A stretch of 64,000 bases of DNA, from positions 34,687,501 to 34,751,500 of the forward strand of contig CM076144.1 in NCBI GenBank assembly GCA_038025085.1, read 5' to 3'. The stretch is from Tetragonia tetragonoides (Eukaryota > Streptophyta > Magnoliopsida > Caryophyllales > Aizoaceae). The position numbers and the translations under genes were made by a program. The notes under the pieces were generated by a model. It saw only the letters and a program-made list of their open reading frames with translations, did not search any database and was not told where the DNA came from. Shown here one piece after another: positions 47,491-59,281 of the stretch. Numbering within the stretch: position 1 is the first letter of the stretch; every line of letters starts with the position of its first letter.

Positions 47491-50043
47491 GCAAGAAATG
47501 TTGAGTAATTGAAAGTATGTTCTTTCTATGATTGTCAATAAGGGAATATATAATGACAACTTTCTTCTTGTTATAGCTGCTGGTTTCTTGGTGAACTTCA
47601 ATTATTTTCAATTTTTTGCGTTGTTAGCAAATTTAATTGACTATGATTTCTATAATGGGGGTTTTAGATTTTAGGTGACTCTTCTTTGTAGCAATAGGAA
47701 CTCGTGAATAGTGATTCTGATTGATAATTCCTGGGTGCACTTGCACTTACAGAGTCATTTAATGCAAATGCAGAGTATGCCAGCTTGTATTCACTGCATT
47801 TGCGGGGGCATACACTCTTTGTGATTTGAGAAACTTGGCGACCTTATGGTTCAATTTAATGTTTGGGATATGGATCTGTTTTGTTTGGTAGTCAGATTAC
47901 TTGTTGTGGTTTCTGTAAGAATATAGTTCATTTGTTAAGGAAACTGAGCTTCGTAAAGCAGGACTCTGCAATAAGGGAAATTCGTTTTATGTTGATACTA
48001 TTTAAAGCTAAGCATTGTTAACTAGTTGTTTTTTGTTTTACTATGCATAATTTTCTCTTCCTGTGAATTTTCTTTGATCAATGGCATGGTTGCTCTGTAT
48101 GATTTATTGCAGCTTGCTTTGAAGTGTATTCTCAATTCCTACTATGATTTTGTTTTGAGTAGGGGGTGCAAGATGGTACTCGATTGAAATGGCTGGGTTT
48201 ATCACATACACAGGTGCCAATATCATCGAAAATGCTCACTTACTAGTTGAGAAAATTGGTTGACCCTTGCGCTAGATACAAACAGAATCTGGTGCGCTGC
48301 CTGGATTGTTCCCAGAGAACTTTACTTTTAAATGAGTATGGTTTCGTTCTTGGGTGCAGTTTTTTAGCTGGGAAACAACTCTACAATACTTGATTGCTTA
48401 AATACTTGATATCAATGAGACTACTATTATAGCTTTCTAAATTTGTCTTGCAGAGATTCAAAGAAGAAGCTGACAATCTCTTACCCATGTGCTATGCCTA
48501 ATGAGATGTAGTAAAAGATAATACATCTGTTCAATACCAGGTTAGTTGTAGCTTTATCCTTCTCTACATCTAGATCTTAGTGCATTTATTCTGAAATTTC
48601 TGCTGAGACGACAACTTACTTTAACTAACAGATGTATATCTGATATGAGAAGTTAAAACTTCTTATTTTACCAAAAAGTTGTTGCATCTCACTAACAGCT
48701 GCATATCTGAGTTAGAGTATCCGCCTAATGATATCTCTCTTTCCCTGTTTCATCCAGCATATGAAGCCTATCCACAAGTATATTTTGTGGTGCTATTTGA
48801 TGTTGATCTCTGGTATAGTTATGGCTTGAGAAGTTTAGTGTAAGTGACACTATCGTACGAATGACAATTATTTCTTGATGCACCAATATGGAAAGTAAGA
48901 CATTTAGATGGAATGGAAATTTTAGAGTATTTTGTAATGTTCTCCAATGATATCAGTGATTGGTTTGCTGTTCCTAATCTTCTTTTACACATACCTTTCG
49001 AGGACTGACATGGTGCTGCGTAAAATATGAACCCATGACTGAACTTTGCCGCTTCAGTGGTGCAAAGATATATCCTTGCAGGGGTATAAGGTATGTGCGT
49101 GGTGATGCAGTGCCACTGGTTTTGTATCTATTAGATAATAAACTTGATTATTGACATGTTAGCAACCTTTCATATAATAATCAGTCTTATTCCATCTTTG
49201 ATTATAACAGATTAAATTTCTAGTAATATGCAAATATAATATGTTTCTGCTCTCTCCAGCTAAATCAAAGGCCTACTGCTGAATATATGTAAAAAATGCA
49301 GCATGATATCAATAAACCTATTTGGGGAATTCTGGATGATTGGCTTGTTGAGGTTAGTGTATGTAATTACAAGCATTAATGTTCAGTTTATCTCCCAACT
49401 TAAACTTGCATTTCAATGCTCGAACAACTTATCAACTATGAGACCATTCATTTTCTGCCAAGTACTAAAAGAAAGGAAAATAATACAACTTGTATCCGCT
49501 TCAAAATGGGGACTGAGTTCCCTTGTGTGTCGACTATATATTCTCGTGTCCTAGTGAAGCATGAAAGTATGATATCATCATTTATTAGTGTTCAACTTTC
49601 TGCTTGTTGTAAAATGCTACTGCTAATTGCTGTAATTGCTGCTGCTGCTGCTGCTGCTTGGTGTTTGCTGTAATTGTCGTCGTGTTTCGCTGTATTTGCT
49701 ACTGCTGTTTATTGTAAAATGCGGGGACTATTTGCTGTAGCTGCTGTTGTTGTTTGTTGTAATTTTGTTGCTGTTGTTTGCTATTAAATGTTGTTCCTGT
49801 TTGTTAATGCTCCTTGCTGGTTGTTGCTGGTGGTGTGTCTGCTTGTTGCTGATTATACTGCTGGATGCGACTGCATTTACTGTTGCTGCTGCTGGTGGCT
49901 TGAGTGCAGCAGTTTTGTTGGTTTTTTTTCTTATTGTTGTTGGGCATGATTGCAGTAGTTTTGATTGGCCAGCATTTTCTGATTTAATGCAATTATATAA
50001 GGCTATGCTTTGGTACCTTTTATGTATTTAAGTGAGATTTTGA
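47491..50043. other. CACTA-like interior, intron-like sequence
   Basis: T-rich, intron-like DNA without a recognised gene. From about 49610 to 49960 it is dominated by TGCTGT/TTGTTG units, giving spurious open frames. Confidence 0.5.
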
Positions 50044-50116
50044 AGCCTATTAGCTCAGATGGTAGAGCAATTGTGCTCTTACACAAAAAACGTGGGTTCG
50101 AATCCCACATAGGTTG
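50044..50116 (+). tRNA. tRNA-Lys(CTT)-like sequence, probably a pseudogene
   Basis: 73 nt fold as a tRNA. The acceptor stem AGCCTAT/ATAGGTT has one G-T pair. The D arm is GCTC..GAGC with loop AGATGGTA. The T arm is GTGGG-TTCGAAT-CCCAC. Both pol III boxes (TAGCTCAGATGG, GGTTCGAATCC) are intact. The anticodon region reads TTGTG-CTCTTA-CACAA, a CTT anticodon in a loop of six rather than seven bases, so one base seems lost. It sits inside the CACTA-like element. It could also be the head of a tRNA-derived SINE, though no SINE body was recognised. Confidence 0.55.
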
Positions 50117-50164
50117 ATTTAATGAGGATTAAAATTTTTTGCTAAAAGAAAAAAAATTAAAAAA

Positions 50165-50537
50165 AGAGAATGTGTGACGGTTCATGTCAACAACCGTCAC
50201 CCATAATCAAAGAATGTGTGACGGTTCATCTAAAACAACAGCCACACAATGTAGGAATGTGTGACGACTGTTGACTTGAACCGTCACACAAAGTAGGAAT
50301 GTGTGACGTCACTTGAACCGTCACACATACTCGAAGAATGTGTGGCGGTTCTTGATAATAACCGTCGCACATTTTTTTTCTGTGGCGGTCGATGAACCGT
50401 CGCACATTCTCTGCGAGAATGTGTAACCCCTTGAGTAGTGGCGGTCGATGAACCGTCGCACATTCTCTGCGAGAATGTGTGACCCCTTGAGTAGTGGCGG
50501 TCGATAACCGTCGCACATTAGTATTTTGAACCGTCAC
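50165..50537. repeat. Array of TGTGACGGTT/AACCGTCACA hairpins
   Basis: About seven consecutive inverted pairs, including a roughly 55-bp unit (gtggcggtcgatgaaccgtc ... ccttgagta) present twice in tandem near 50385-50495. The motif pairs mirror those at the left end (45990-46160). Read as CACTA subterminal transposase-binding repeats; long hairpins of this kind could also yield small RNAs. Confidence 0.7.
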
Positions 50538-51056
50538 TGTAACGACCCGGTCTTGCTAAGTGATTAATTATTCTTAATCACGATTAGGTCTAAGATTAAA
50601 CAAGGTTAATATACTTAATAATGTTGTATCATTTATTTATAATTAAGTTGTCCGGGTAGTTACCGCCATATCCACCCGAGGGTGGATATTAGGCTTAATG
50701 AAAAGTAGTTTACATAACATCCAAATAAGAAAATAAAAACTAGATTATTACATATAAACATGTCTTCATAATCAAGCAACCAAAGAAGAAACATAAAGCC
50801 TTGATCCTTTCCATGCACAAACGTCCACCATCAAACTGCTCCAAAACGTTACCATGCATTAAATACGAAACAAGAGAGAAAATTAGCGGAAAGCTAAGTA
50901 ATTTCACCCCATTTCGTAAAAATAATAATAGAGTTTATATTAGATTAAATAATTGTAATAATTAATAAAAGTAGATAAAGGATAGAAATAACCTTTGCAA
51001 ACCCCGGTTAGGACATAGGCATTTATAATAATAAAATCGTTAGTTAATAAGTATGC

Positions 51057-51150
<94 letters not shown>
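51057..51150. repeat. (AT)n microsatellite in LTR
   Basis: About 94 bp of AT dinucleotides; the right LTR has the same site (58005-58095) with a further TG run. Confidence 0.95.
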
Positions 51151-51152
<2 letters not shown>

Positions 51153-51812
51153 GAGTATTTAGTAATGGTAATAATAAATATAGATTTCAAGATAGTCTTC
51201 CCTAGTCCATAATTAAGAATTAGAAAATATAACACTAGAAATTTAGTTAGACTAAACTCTCTTGATTTCGAATGTTAGGTGATATGGAAGAGCATGCATG
51301 TCTTGGCTATTCAAAATACAAGCCGAAATCCATAATCATGACCTTTAGTCATATTCATCATCATATATATCATCATGGCCATTTTGCCATATAATCATCA
51401 TTTAGACTTATAGTCTCAATATTTCATATACTTGGGTATTATAAGCCCACAATTCAATTTATAGTGAGCTCACTCCCAAAACATGCTCTTCAAAATTCTA
51501 AGGGTGCTACTCTTAGAATCATATCACAAAAATGCATATCCATATATATTCATATAAAAATTACAATGAATAAGACTTAGGGTTAGTTGCATGTCCATAT
51601 TTACTCACTATATGAACAAGTCTTATAATTGTTCTTCAACATAATCTTTCCTTAAACATAATTACCGAAATGAATTATGTTTATAATCCAATCTTTTCGT
51701 TTATTGAGTCCATTTTGAAGCATAGGTTATTCACATATTCATTCATGACCTTGTACCATGACCTTAAGACATCTATAAACATCTCATTCAATTAATTAAC
51801 TCATAGTATAAT

Positions 51813-51817
<5 letters not shown>

Positions 51818-51891
<74 letters not shown>
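51818..51891. repeat. (AT)n microsatellite in LTR
   Basis: About 74 bp; the matching site in the right LTR (59245-59277) is much shorter. Confidence 0.95.
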
Positions 51892-51894
<3 letters not shown>

Positions 51895-52589
51895 CTTCTT
51901 TCCTTTAATTTAAAGAGGTATCCATACTTTATTATAAGTGGAAATCATAAGGTTTAAAATTTTGAAAATAGACTTTCAATCATCCATATATCGTTCGGTA
52001 TATCCAAGTATCATCAAATCACTTCACAATTTCAAAATTAATATAAACTTATTACAAAATCAAGATTTAATCATTAATCATCAAAATAAGTTTCGAACCA
52101 ATAACTAATCACAAGATCAAATACAAATTTTTATAAAGTCAAGATCATTTCATCAATAATAATTTTTGAAGACTAGAGGGAAAGCAATAGACATGAAAAA
52201 TTACCTTAGAGGATGAATCACAAGCTTGGTCTCCCTTTCTCTTCTTTTCCTCTTTAGTCGAACCTCCCTAGAGGATTTTAAGTTCAAAAATTAATCTTCT
52301 AAAATTTGATTCTTCTTGTTCATATTATATTGATCTTTATAAAATCCCAATTTCACATCATTTTCGGATTTTTGGGGTTCTTAAGTGAATTTTATGTTTT
52401 TAGGGTTTTAACTTATAAATTTCGAAAATTCATCTTGTAACAAATATTGCTTAAAATCGACATGCAATTATGCTAGGGTCTAGGGCTATCTTAAGTGATC
52501 TTGTTTCAACTTGATTTTTGTCCAAAAGTCGAGATTAAGAACCTTTGTTTAGGTCTTTTATGGTTTTGTTTTGATTTATTAAGAACCTT

Positions 52590-53664
52590 TGTTTAGGTCT
52601 CTCACCGTAGTAGGCAATCCAGTGATAAAATCCATTGATACAGAATCCTATTTCCACCCTGGTATCTCTAAAGGTTGCAATGACCCTCCGGTTTTCTGGT
52701 GTTCACTCTTCACTTTTTGGCAGGTAAGGCATTTGGCTACAAAGTTGGCTACATCTTTCTTCATTCCTTTCCACCAGAATTAAGGTCGTATATTTCTATA
52801 CAGTTTGGTATTCCCTGGGTGTACTGAGTAAGGGGTTTTGTGAGCTTCACTCAAAATTTTCTCTAGCAATTCCTCACTTTGTGGGACACATAATCTCCCT
52901 CTAAATTTCAAGCTACCATCTTCACATTCTTCAAATTCTTTTTCTCTCCCTTCTTTTATCAATTCCTTGATTTTCAAAATTTCGGGATCATTTTTCTGAA
53001 ATTCTCGGATTTCATCAGACAGTGTGGGTTTGAGACTAAGCATGTGGATGATCTCCCTAGGTTCACCTGGTTTGACTAACTCGAGGTTTATCTGTTGGAT
53101 TTCTCTTTCTAAAGGACGAGGTGTAGAATGATTAGTTTTTCTACTAAGCGCATCAGCCACAACATTGGCTTTCCCTTCATGGTATCTAATCTCTAGGTCA
53201 TAATCATTCAACAATTCTAACCATCTCCTTTGTCTCAAGTTCAACTCTCTTTGGGTAAAAATGTATTTCAAGCTCTTGTGATTAGTGCATAAGTAACACT
53301 TAGCTCCGTAAAGGTAATGTCTCCAAATTTTCAAGGTAAAGACAACGACAACTAACTCTATGTCATGGGTAGGGTAATTAACCTCATGTGGTTTTAATTG
53401 TCGGGACGCATAAGCTATCACTTTACGGTTCTGCATGAGAACGCATCCTAACCCATTTTTAGAGGCATCACTAAACACTTCATAATTTTCCTCTTCGTTT
53501 GGTAAGGTTAAAACAGGTGCAGTGGTTAACTTGGTTTTCAGTTCTTGAAAGGCCATCTCACATTCAGCACTCCAATGAAATTTTGCTGTTTTCCTCAAAA
53601 GTTTGGTCATAGGCTGGGCTATTCTGGAAAAATTCTTCACAAATCGCCTATAATATCCAGCCAA
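52590..53664 (-). pseudogene. Gypsy RNase H and integrase (truncated)
   Basis: The minus-strand frame starts in the RT thumb ([16 protein letters not shown]). RNase H follows ([23 protein letters not shown]-type region as [17 protein letters not shown]), then the integrase zinc domain ([13 protein letters not shown], later CLTCQKVKSEHQ). In-frame stops occur after YRNIRP and before DSVSMDF. The sequence ends right after SMDFITGLPTT at the first catalytic Asp, where it joins LTR DNA. It cannot give a working integrase. Confidence 0.9.
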
Positions 53665-53754
53665 TCCTACAAAGCTTCTAATTTCAGTAACATTAGAGGG
53701 ACTGGACCATTCTTTTACTGCCTTAATTTTTTTTGGATCTACTGATATACCATC

Positions 53755-55047
53755 TCAAGAAATGATGTGTCCTAAAAAGGCTACTTCCTCAATCCAGAAT
53801 TCACACTTCGACAATTTTGCGTATAGTTGATTTGCTCTCAAGATTTCTAAGACTATCCTCAGGTGATTTGCGTGTTCTTCCCTAGTCTTAGAATAAATAA
53901 GAATGTCATCAATGAAGACTACAACAAATTTGTCTAAGTATGGATGAAAAGTCCTATGCATCAGGTCCATGAAAGCTGCAGGTGCATTGGTCAAACCAAA
54001 GGGCATTACTGTAAATTCATAATGATCGTATCTAGTCCTAAAGGCTGTTTTTGGTATATCCTCCTCTTTAATTCTCAACTGGTGATATCCCGACCTCAAG
54101 TCTATTTTCGAAAATACTCCCGCGCCTTTGAGTTGGTCAAATAGGTCGTCTATTCTGGGTAAAGGGTATTTATTTTTGATGGTAACCTTATTTAACTCTC
54201 GGTAATCTATACATAACCTCAAACTTCCGTCTTTCTTCTTCACAAACAGCACTGGGGCTCCCCAAGGTGAAAAATTTGGTCTTATGTACCCTTTCTCTAA
54301 TAACTCATCTAGCTGATTTTTTAATTCTTTCATTTCAGCAGGGGCCATTCTATAAGGTGCTTTTGAGATCGGGGCCGTTCCGGGAATTAAATCAATGGTA
54401 AATTCTATGATTCTTTTCGGGGGCATTCCAGGTATTTCTTCGGGAAAGACTTCAGGGAAATTTGAAACGACAGGTATTCTGACTAAGTCATTTTCTTTTG
54501 GTGTTGACTCGGTCAAGGCACTAAGATAAGCTCGAAATTCCTTTCTAACTTGTGTAACACCCAATTGTGATAAAACCCCGGTTTGCGGTCTGGTGTCTAC
54601 CCCTTTATACACGAATCTCTCTCCCGAAGGAGTTTCTAAGTTGACTTCTTGTGAAAGACAGTCAATTCTAGCATGGTACCTACTGAGCCAGTCCATTCCC
54701 AATATAGCATCGAAATCTTTCAAGTCAAACTGTATGAGATCCCTAGGTAAATTCTTGTTGGTTATGTATATAGGACAGTTTCGGAATAACCGGTCACAGG
54801 TTACTGATATGCCTCCAGGTGTTGTGATGTTAATTTTATGTGAGGTATTTGGGATTAATTTATTTTTCTCACAAAATATTGTTGCTAAGAATGATCTAGA
54901 TGCACCAGAGTCAAATATTACTACAGCAGGGTGTGAGTATATGAGAAATGTACCAGTGACGACATTGGAGTTGGTATCGGCTTCTTGGTGGTTCATCACA
55001 TGGATCCGGCCTTTGTTGTTTCCCATAGTTTGGCTGGTACTAGCCAA
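53755..55047 (-). pseudogene. Gypsy protease and reverse transcriptase
   Basis: A 430-codon open minus-strand frame. It holds the protease motif [10 protein letters not shown], the [18 protein letters not shown] region, RT block [33 protein letters not shown], and the catalytic [14 protein letters not shown]. It ends with TGA just after LGHIIS, where the family normally continues, so pol is split by a stop. Confidence 0.92.
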
Positions 55048-55095
55048 ATTCCCTGGCTGTTAGATCATGGTTCTCTGGGTAGTGGTAGTGTTCCT

Positions 55096-56216
55096 TTAGT
55101 CTCTTACTCCTGCCAACTGATTCCTATTTCCTTGATTATTGTTCCAGTTGCGGTTGCCATTTTGGTGGTTCCTCCTATCATAGCTTCCTTCATTCCTGGT
55201 TGGCTTCCTGAGATAACACTCATTTGCTTTGTGGCCCGATTTTCCACAAATGAAGCAGACAGGTTTCACCACACATGGCTTACCCGGATGGGTCCTTCCA
55301 CAACGAACACAAGTTCTAGCACCTCCACTATTCCCATTCCTTCTACAACTTCCTCCAAAACGAAAATTCCCAAACTTCTTGTGCAGACTCCTGGATCTTT
55401 TCCTTTTCCAACCTTCTCCTTCCGAACTTACGCCTTTCTCCCTCAAATTTTTGTTTCTCTCAAACAAGGCCTCACGCCTCTCCTAAATTCTCTCCATGTT
55501 GATAGCTTTGTCATATGCTTCCTGGAATGTCTTTGATGAGCCTGCAACTAGTTCTTGGATGCGCCAAACAAGGCCATCCTCAAACCTCTCCATCTGTTCC
55601 TGCTCATCTTTACCAGGTTCTCTGCAAAGCGGGACAATTCATTGAATTTTGCAACATATTCAGTGACACTCATCTTTCCTTGCCTCAAGTTCTCAAACTC
55701 TTGTTGCTTTCTCCTCCTTAGGGACCTAGGGTAAAATCTCTCTCTCAATTTTTCCTTAAACTTTTCCCACCCAAACTCTTCCTCACTAAGATAAGTCTCC
55801 TTAGTCACTTGCCACCAATCGTCAGCTTCTTTTCTAAGATAATACTGACCACAACTGAGCATATGATCCTTAGGACACCCTATTGCTTCAAACAACTTCT
55901 CCATATCTCTAATCCAATCTTCTAGCAACAAAGGTTCCACTCCTCCCTCATATGTTGGTGGGTGGTGGTTAGCTAAATTTTTAAAGAGTATGGCTTGGGG
56001 TTCCTTAGCTCCACTCCCTACTTTTTCTTCTTTTTTTTTCTCACCATCCTCCAATTGACTCTTAATTGTGGCACCAAAATATCGACATAAGGTTTCTAAG
56101 GTCTCCAAACGTTCTACTCTAGGTGTTTTCTCATTGGTGGGGTTCGAAGTTGCTCCGGTCATGGTTACTTCTTGTCCTTGCGTCATTCTTTCTATATTTA
56201 TGAAAAATTTCAGCAT
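55096..56216 (-). pseudogene. Gypsy gag with CCHC knuckle
   Basis: From ATG 56216 the frame carries the capsid-type retrotransposon gag domain (EDWIRDMEKLFEAIGCP, WWQVTKETY, FYPRSLRRRKQQEF). A frameshift near 55550-55470 separates it from the C-terminal part with CFICGKSGHKANEC. Confidence 0.88.
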
Positions 56217-56677
56217 ATTAGTTTAAGTAGTTGCGTGTATATATATATGAGTTGCACTCTATTTTTAGGAGGCATCTAGGTCTAATTGCTTATATAATTG
56301 TAAGGTATTCATATAGTCATACCTACTCATATGAGTCATGCATAATTCTAATGTCAATTGTCCTATGTTCATCTAGTCATGCGCATATAGATTAAACACA
56401 AAACAGAAATTCTAAGCTATCTACACTAAATACATAGCAACATAACTTACATGTTTGAGTTTTACACATTCTTTCAACATAATAATAGCTACTTACACCT
56501 TTGTAGCTTTACAATCACATAGCCAACATACCCAAAATACATGCATTGGCTAATATCATCAATAGGGCCGATTATATCACAAAGTTCTTGGCCACAAAAG
56601 ACAATCAAGTTAGTGTTGTTAGTACCCAAAATATCAACACTACCATTCACAAAAGACTACCATAAAACATACCACCA

Positions 56678-57307
56678 TTAGTTGTTAGAAGAGCCACTAG
56701 CAAAGTCAAGCACTTGCCCACTGGAAAAATGTTGAGCCGAGGTGATAAGATGCGATGGGAGTCGCACCTCAACCTCACGCTCTATGTCATCCAAGGAGTT
56801 CACCCATGCGGGCACTTGTGGCATGGTTTGTGGTTGAGACGATTGCTCGATTTGCGGTGGCGGATGGATGGGCACATACACGGGAGCGGGATCCTCATGA
56901 GAATAGTGAAAGATCCTCCCTCTCCGGTATTGCACCACGGTCTCCGGAACGAGGTACAAACCTCTAACGGCGGCATCCCATTCGGCATACGCTTGGTTCA
57001 ACACACCTCTCATATAACTCAAATCCAAAAACCAAACACCGTTGTAAGTATAATGATCCATATTAAAAATGTAACCATCGATAATGATGTCCATGTAATT
57101 GATCCTTACGCTAAGCCATGGTTCCACAACCGGAAGAATCTGAAGGAGCGTGTAGACTCTCCAACCCGCGAATCCCACGACCTCACTCGTGAAGGGTGCA
57201 TGTGCATCACAAGCCAAGGCAAACCGTAACACATAGTCATCGATGGACTCTCCCAAATACATCGCGAGAGTGAACGGGTGAGGAGGCACTTGAGGTTGTT
57301 GCGCCAT
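56678..57307 (-). CDS. Extra ORF between primer site and gag of the Gypsy element
   Basis: An intact 209-codon frame (ATG 57307, stop 56678) in sense with gag, separated from it by about 460 bp. It begins MAQQPQVPPHPFTLAMYLGE and has a hydrophobic, aromatic-rich middle (YTLLQILPVVEPWLSVRINY). A tract rich in Pro and Gln (IHPPPQIEQSSQPQTMPQVP) precedes a Ser/Asn-rich end. No zinc knuckle, protease or known envelope feature is visible. I do not recognise it. It is open while gag and pol are broken, so it may be coding, captured, or simply lucky; the phrase GESIDDYVLRFA faintly recalls gag capsid helices. Confidence 0.5.
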   Translation of the reverse strand: MAQQPQVPPHPFTLAMYLGESIDDYVLRFALACDAHAPFTSEVVGFAGWRVYTLLQILPVVEPWLSVRINYMDIIIDGYIFNMDHYTYNGVWFLDLSYMRGVLNQAYAEWDAAVRGLYLVPETVVQYRRGRIFHYSHEDPAPVYVPIHPPPQIEQSSQPQTMPQVPAWVNSLDDIEREVEVRLPSHLITSAQHFSSGQVLDFASGSSNN

Positions 57308-58003
57308 CTAAACAATTACTCGAACATAACACATAATCTAAACGTTAATTCAAACAATCTTACACATAACTTGACACTTAATATGCATCCTAATCATATA
57401 ACCCTAATCATGCATGCAACACGTAAAATTCTTACTTATTTCCTAGATTTTCTAGTTCTTATTTTCTTTTATACTCTGATACCACTTTTGTAACGACCCG
57501 GCCTTGCTAAGTGATTAATTATTCTTAATCACGATTAGGCCCAAGATTAAACAAGGTTAATATACTTAATAATATTGCATCATTTATTTATAATTAAGTT
57601 GTCCGGGTAGTTACCGCCATATCCACCCGAGGGTGGATATTAGGCTTAATGAAAAGTAGTTTACATAACATCCAAATAAGAAAATAAAAACTAGATTATT
57701 ACATATAAACATGTCTTCATAATCAATCAACCAAAGAAGAAACATAAAGCCTTGATCCTTTCCATGCACAAACGTTCGCCATCAAACTGCTCCAAAACGT
57801 TACCATGCATTAAATACAAAACAAGAGAGAAAGTTAGCGGAAAGCTAAGTAATTTCACCCCATTTCGTAAAAATAATAATAGTTTATATTAGATTAAATA
57901 ATTGTAATTATTAATAAAAGTAGATAAAGGATAGAAATGACCTTTGCAAACCCCAGTTAGGACATAGACATTTATAATAGTAAGATCGTTAGTTAATAAG
58001 TAA

Positions 58004-58004
<1 letters not shown>

Positions 58005-58097
<93 letters not shown>

Positions 58098-58113
58098 CTT
58101 GTATTGAAGCATA

Positions 58114-58143
<30 letters not shown>
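58005..58143. repeat. (AT)n and (TG)n microsatellites in LTR
   Basis: AT run to about 58095, then a short unique piece, then about 13 TG units (58119-58144). The other LTR lacks the TG part. Confidence 0.9.
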
Positions 58144-58144
<1 letters not shown>

Positions 58145-58333
58145 TCGAGTATTTAGTAATGGTAATAATAAATATAGATTTCAAGATAGTCTTCCCTAGT
58201 CCATAATTGAGAATTAGAAAATATAACACTAGAAATTTAGTTAGACTAAACTCCCTTGATTTCGAATGTTAGGTGATATGGAAGAGCATGCATGTCTTGG
58301 CTATTCAAAATACAAGCCAAAATCCATCATCAT

Positions 58334-58742
58334 TAGGGCTGTTCAAAAATATCCGAACCCAAGCATCCGATCCGAAAACCCGAATATCCGAACTGAAATT
58401 ATCTGAAAAAGCGGATATCCGAAATTTCGGATACCCGAAAAACGGATATCCGAAATTTCGGATATGGGTTCGGATACCATTTTTCAAAATTTTCAGATAT
58501 TCGGATATCCGAAAAACTCAAAATTATCCGAAATATCCGAAATTATCCGAATATCCGAAACTACCCGAAATATTTGGCTCACATTTTCAGTATTAGGAAC
58601 AAAAAAGGATAAAAAATAAAAAAAATTATATATTTTTCGGATTGCGGATATCCGACTATCCGAATCCGAAATTTCGGGTATTTCGGATACCGGTTCGGAT
58701 ATCAAAATTTGGTATCCGAAATTTTGCAAATGAACACCCCTA
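58334..58742. mobile_element. hAT MITE nested in the Gypsy LTR, palindrome-rich
   Basis: The ends TAGGGCTGTTCA and, inverted, TAGGGGTGTTCA match at 11 of 12. A perfect 8-bp duplication ATCATCAT flanks it (58326-58333, 58743-58750). The left LTR lacks it at the matching point (near 51335). The interior is made of GGATATCCGAAATTTCGGATA-type palindromes and CCGAA/TTCGG units in both directions. No transposase; clearly younger than the LTR. Confidence 0.92.
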
Positions 58743-59240
58743 ATCATCATGATCTTTAGTCATATTCATCATCATAATATATATCATTTTGGCCATTTTG
58801 CCATATAATCATCATTTAGACTTATAGTCTCAATATTTCATATACTTGGGTATTATAACCCCACAATTCAATTTATAGTGAGCTCACTCCCAAAACATGC
58901 TCTTCAAAATTTTAAGGGCGTTACTCTTAGAATCATATCACAAAAATGCATATCCATGTATATTCATATAAAAATTACATGAATAAGACTTAGGGTTAGT
59001 TGCATGTCCATATTTACTCACTATATGAACAAGTCTTATAATTTTTCTTCAACATAATATTTCCTTAAACATAATTACCGAAATGAATTATGTTTATAAT
59101 CCAATCTTTTCGTTTATTGGGTCCATTTCGAAGCATAGGTCATTCACATATTCATTCATGACTTTGTACCATGACCTTAAGACATCTATAAACATCTCAT
59201 TCAATTAATTAACTCATGGTATAATCAATATAGTTTATTA

Positions 59241-59281
<41 letters not shown>

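Larger units (their letters stand above)
45948..50537. mobile_element. CACTA-like element with hairpin subterminal repeats
   Basis: It begins CACTAGTACAAAAA at 45948. The first 230 bp and the last 380 bp (50165-50537) are packed with TGTGACGGTT and its inverse AACCGTCACA, arranged as successive hairpins. Dense subterminal motifs near a CACTA terminus are typical of En/Spm-type elements. The right terminus is not seen; the Gypsy LTR starts at 50538, inside the subterminal block. No transposase was found. The interior holds gene-like exons (46.2-47.5 kb), a TGCTGT-rich tract and a tRNA-like sequence, so it may be a gene-capturing, Pack-type derivative. Superfamily by motif only. Confidence 0.6.
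50538..52581 (-). repeat. Gypsy 3' LTR remnant
   Basis: Colinear with 57489-59968 of the right LTR apart from the nested hAT element and AT-run length. It stops at a deletion junction near 52581 with a 23-nt local duplication. Confidence 0.9.

Noticed and set aside
49303..50031. Hydrophobic Leu/Cys-rich frames resembling membrane proteins
   Set aside because: They arise from TGCTGT/TTGTTG low-complexity sequence and have no start context or homologous motif.
50165..50537. CRISPR-like array
   Set aside because: Repeats alternate in orientation and form hairpins within a plant transposon end; spacing is irregular and there is no CRISPR context.
58273..58750. Open frames rich in YPKF/DIRN on both strands
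   Set aside because: Translations of the CCGAA/TTCGG palindromes of the nested hAT MITE.
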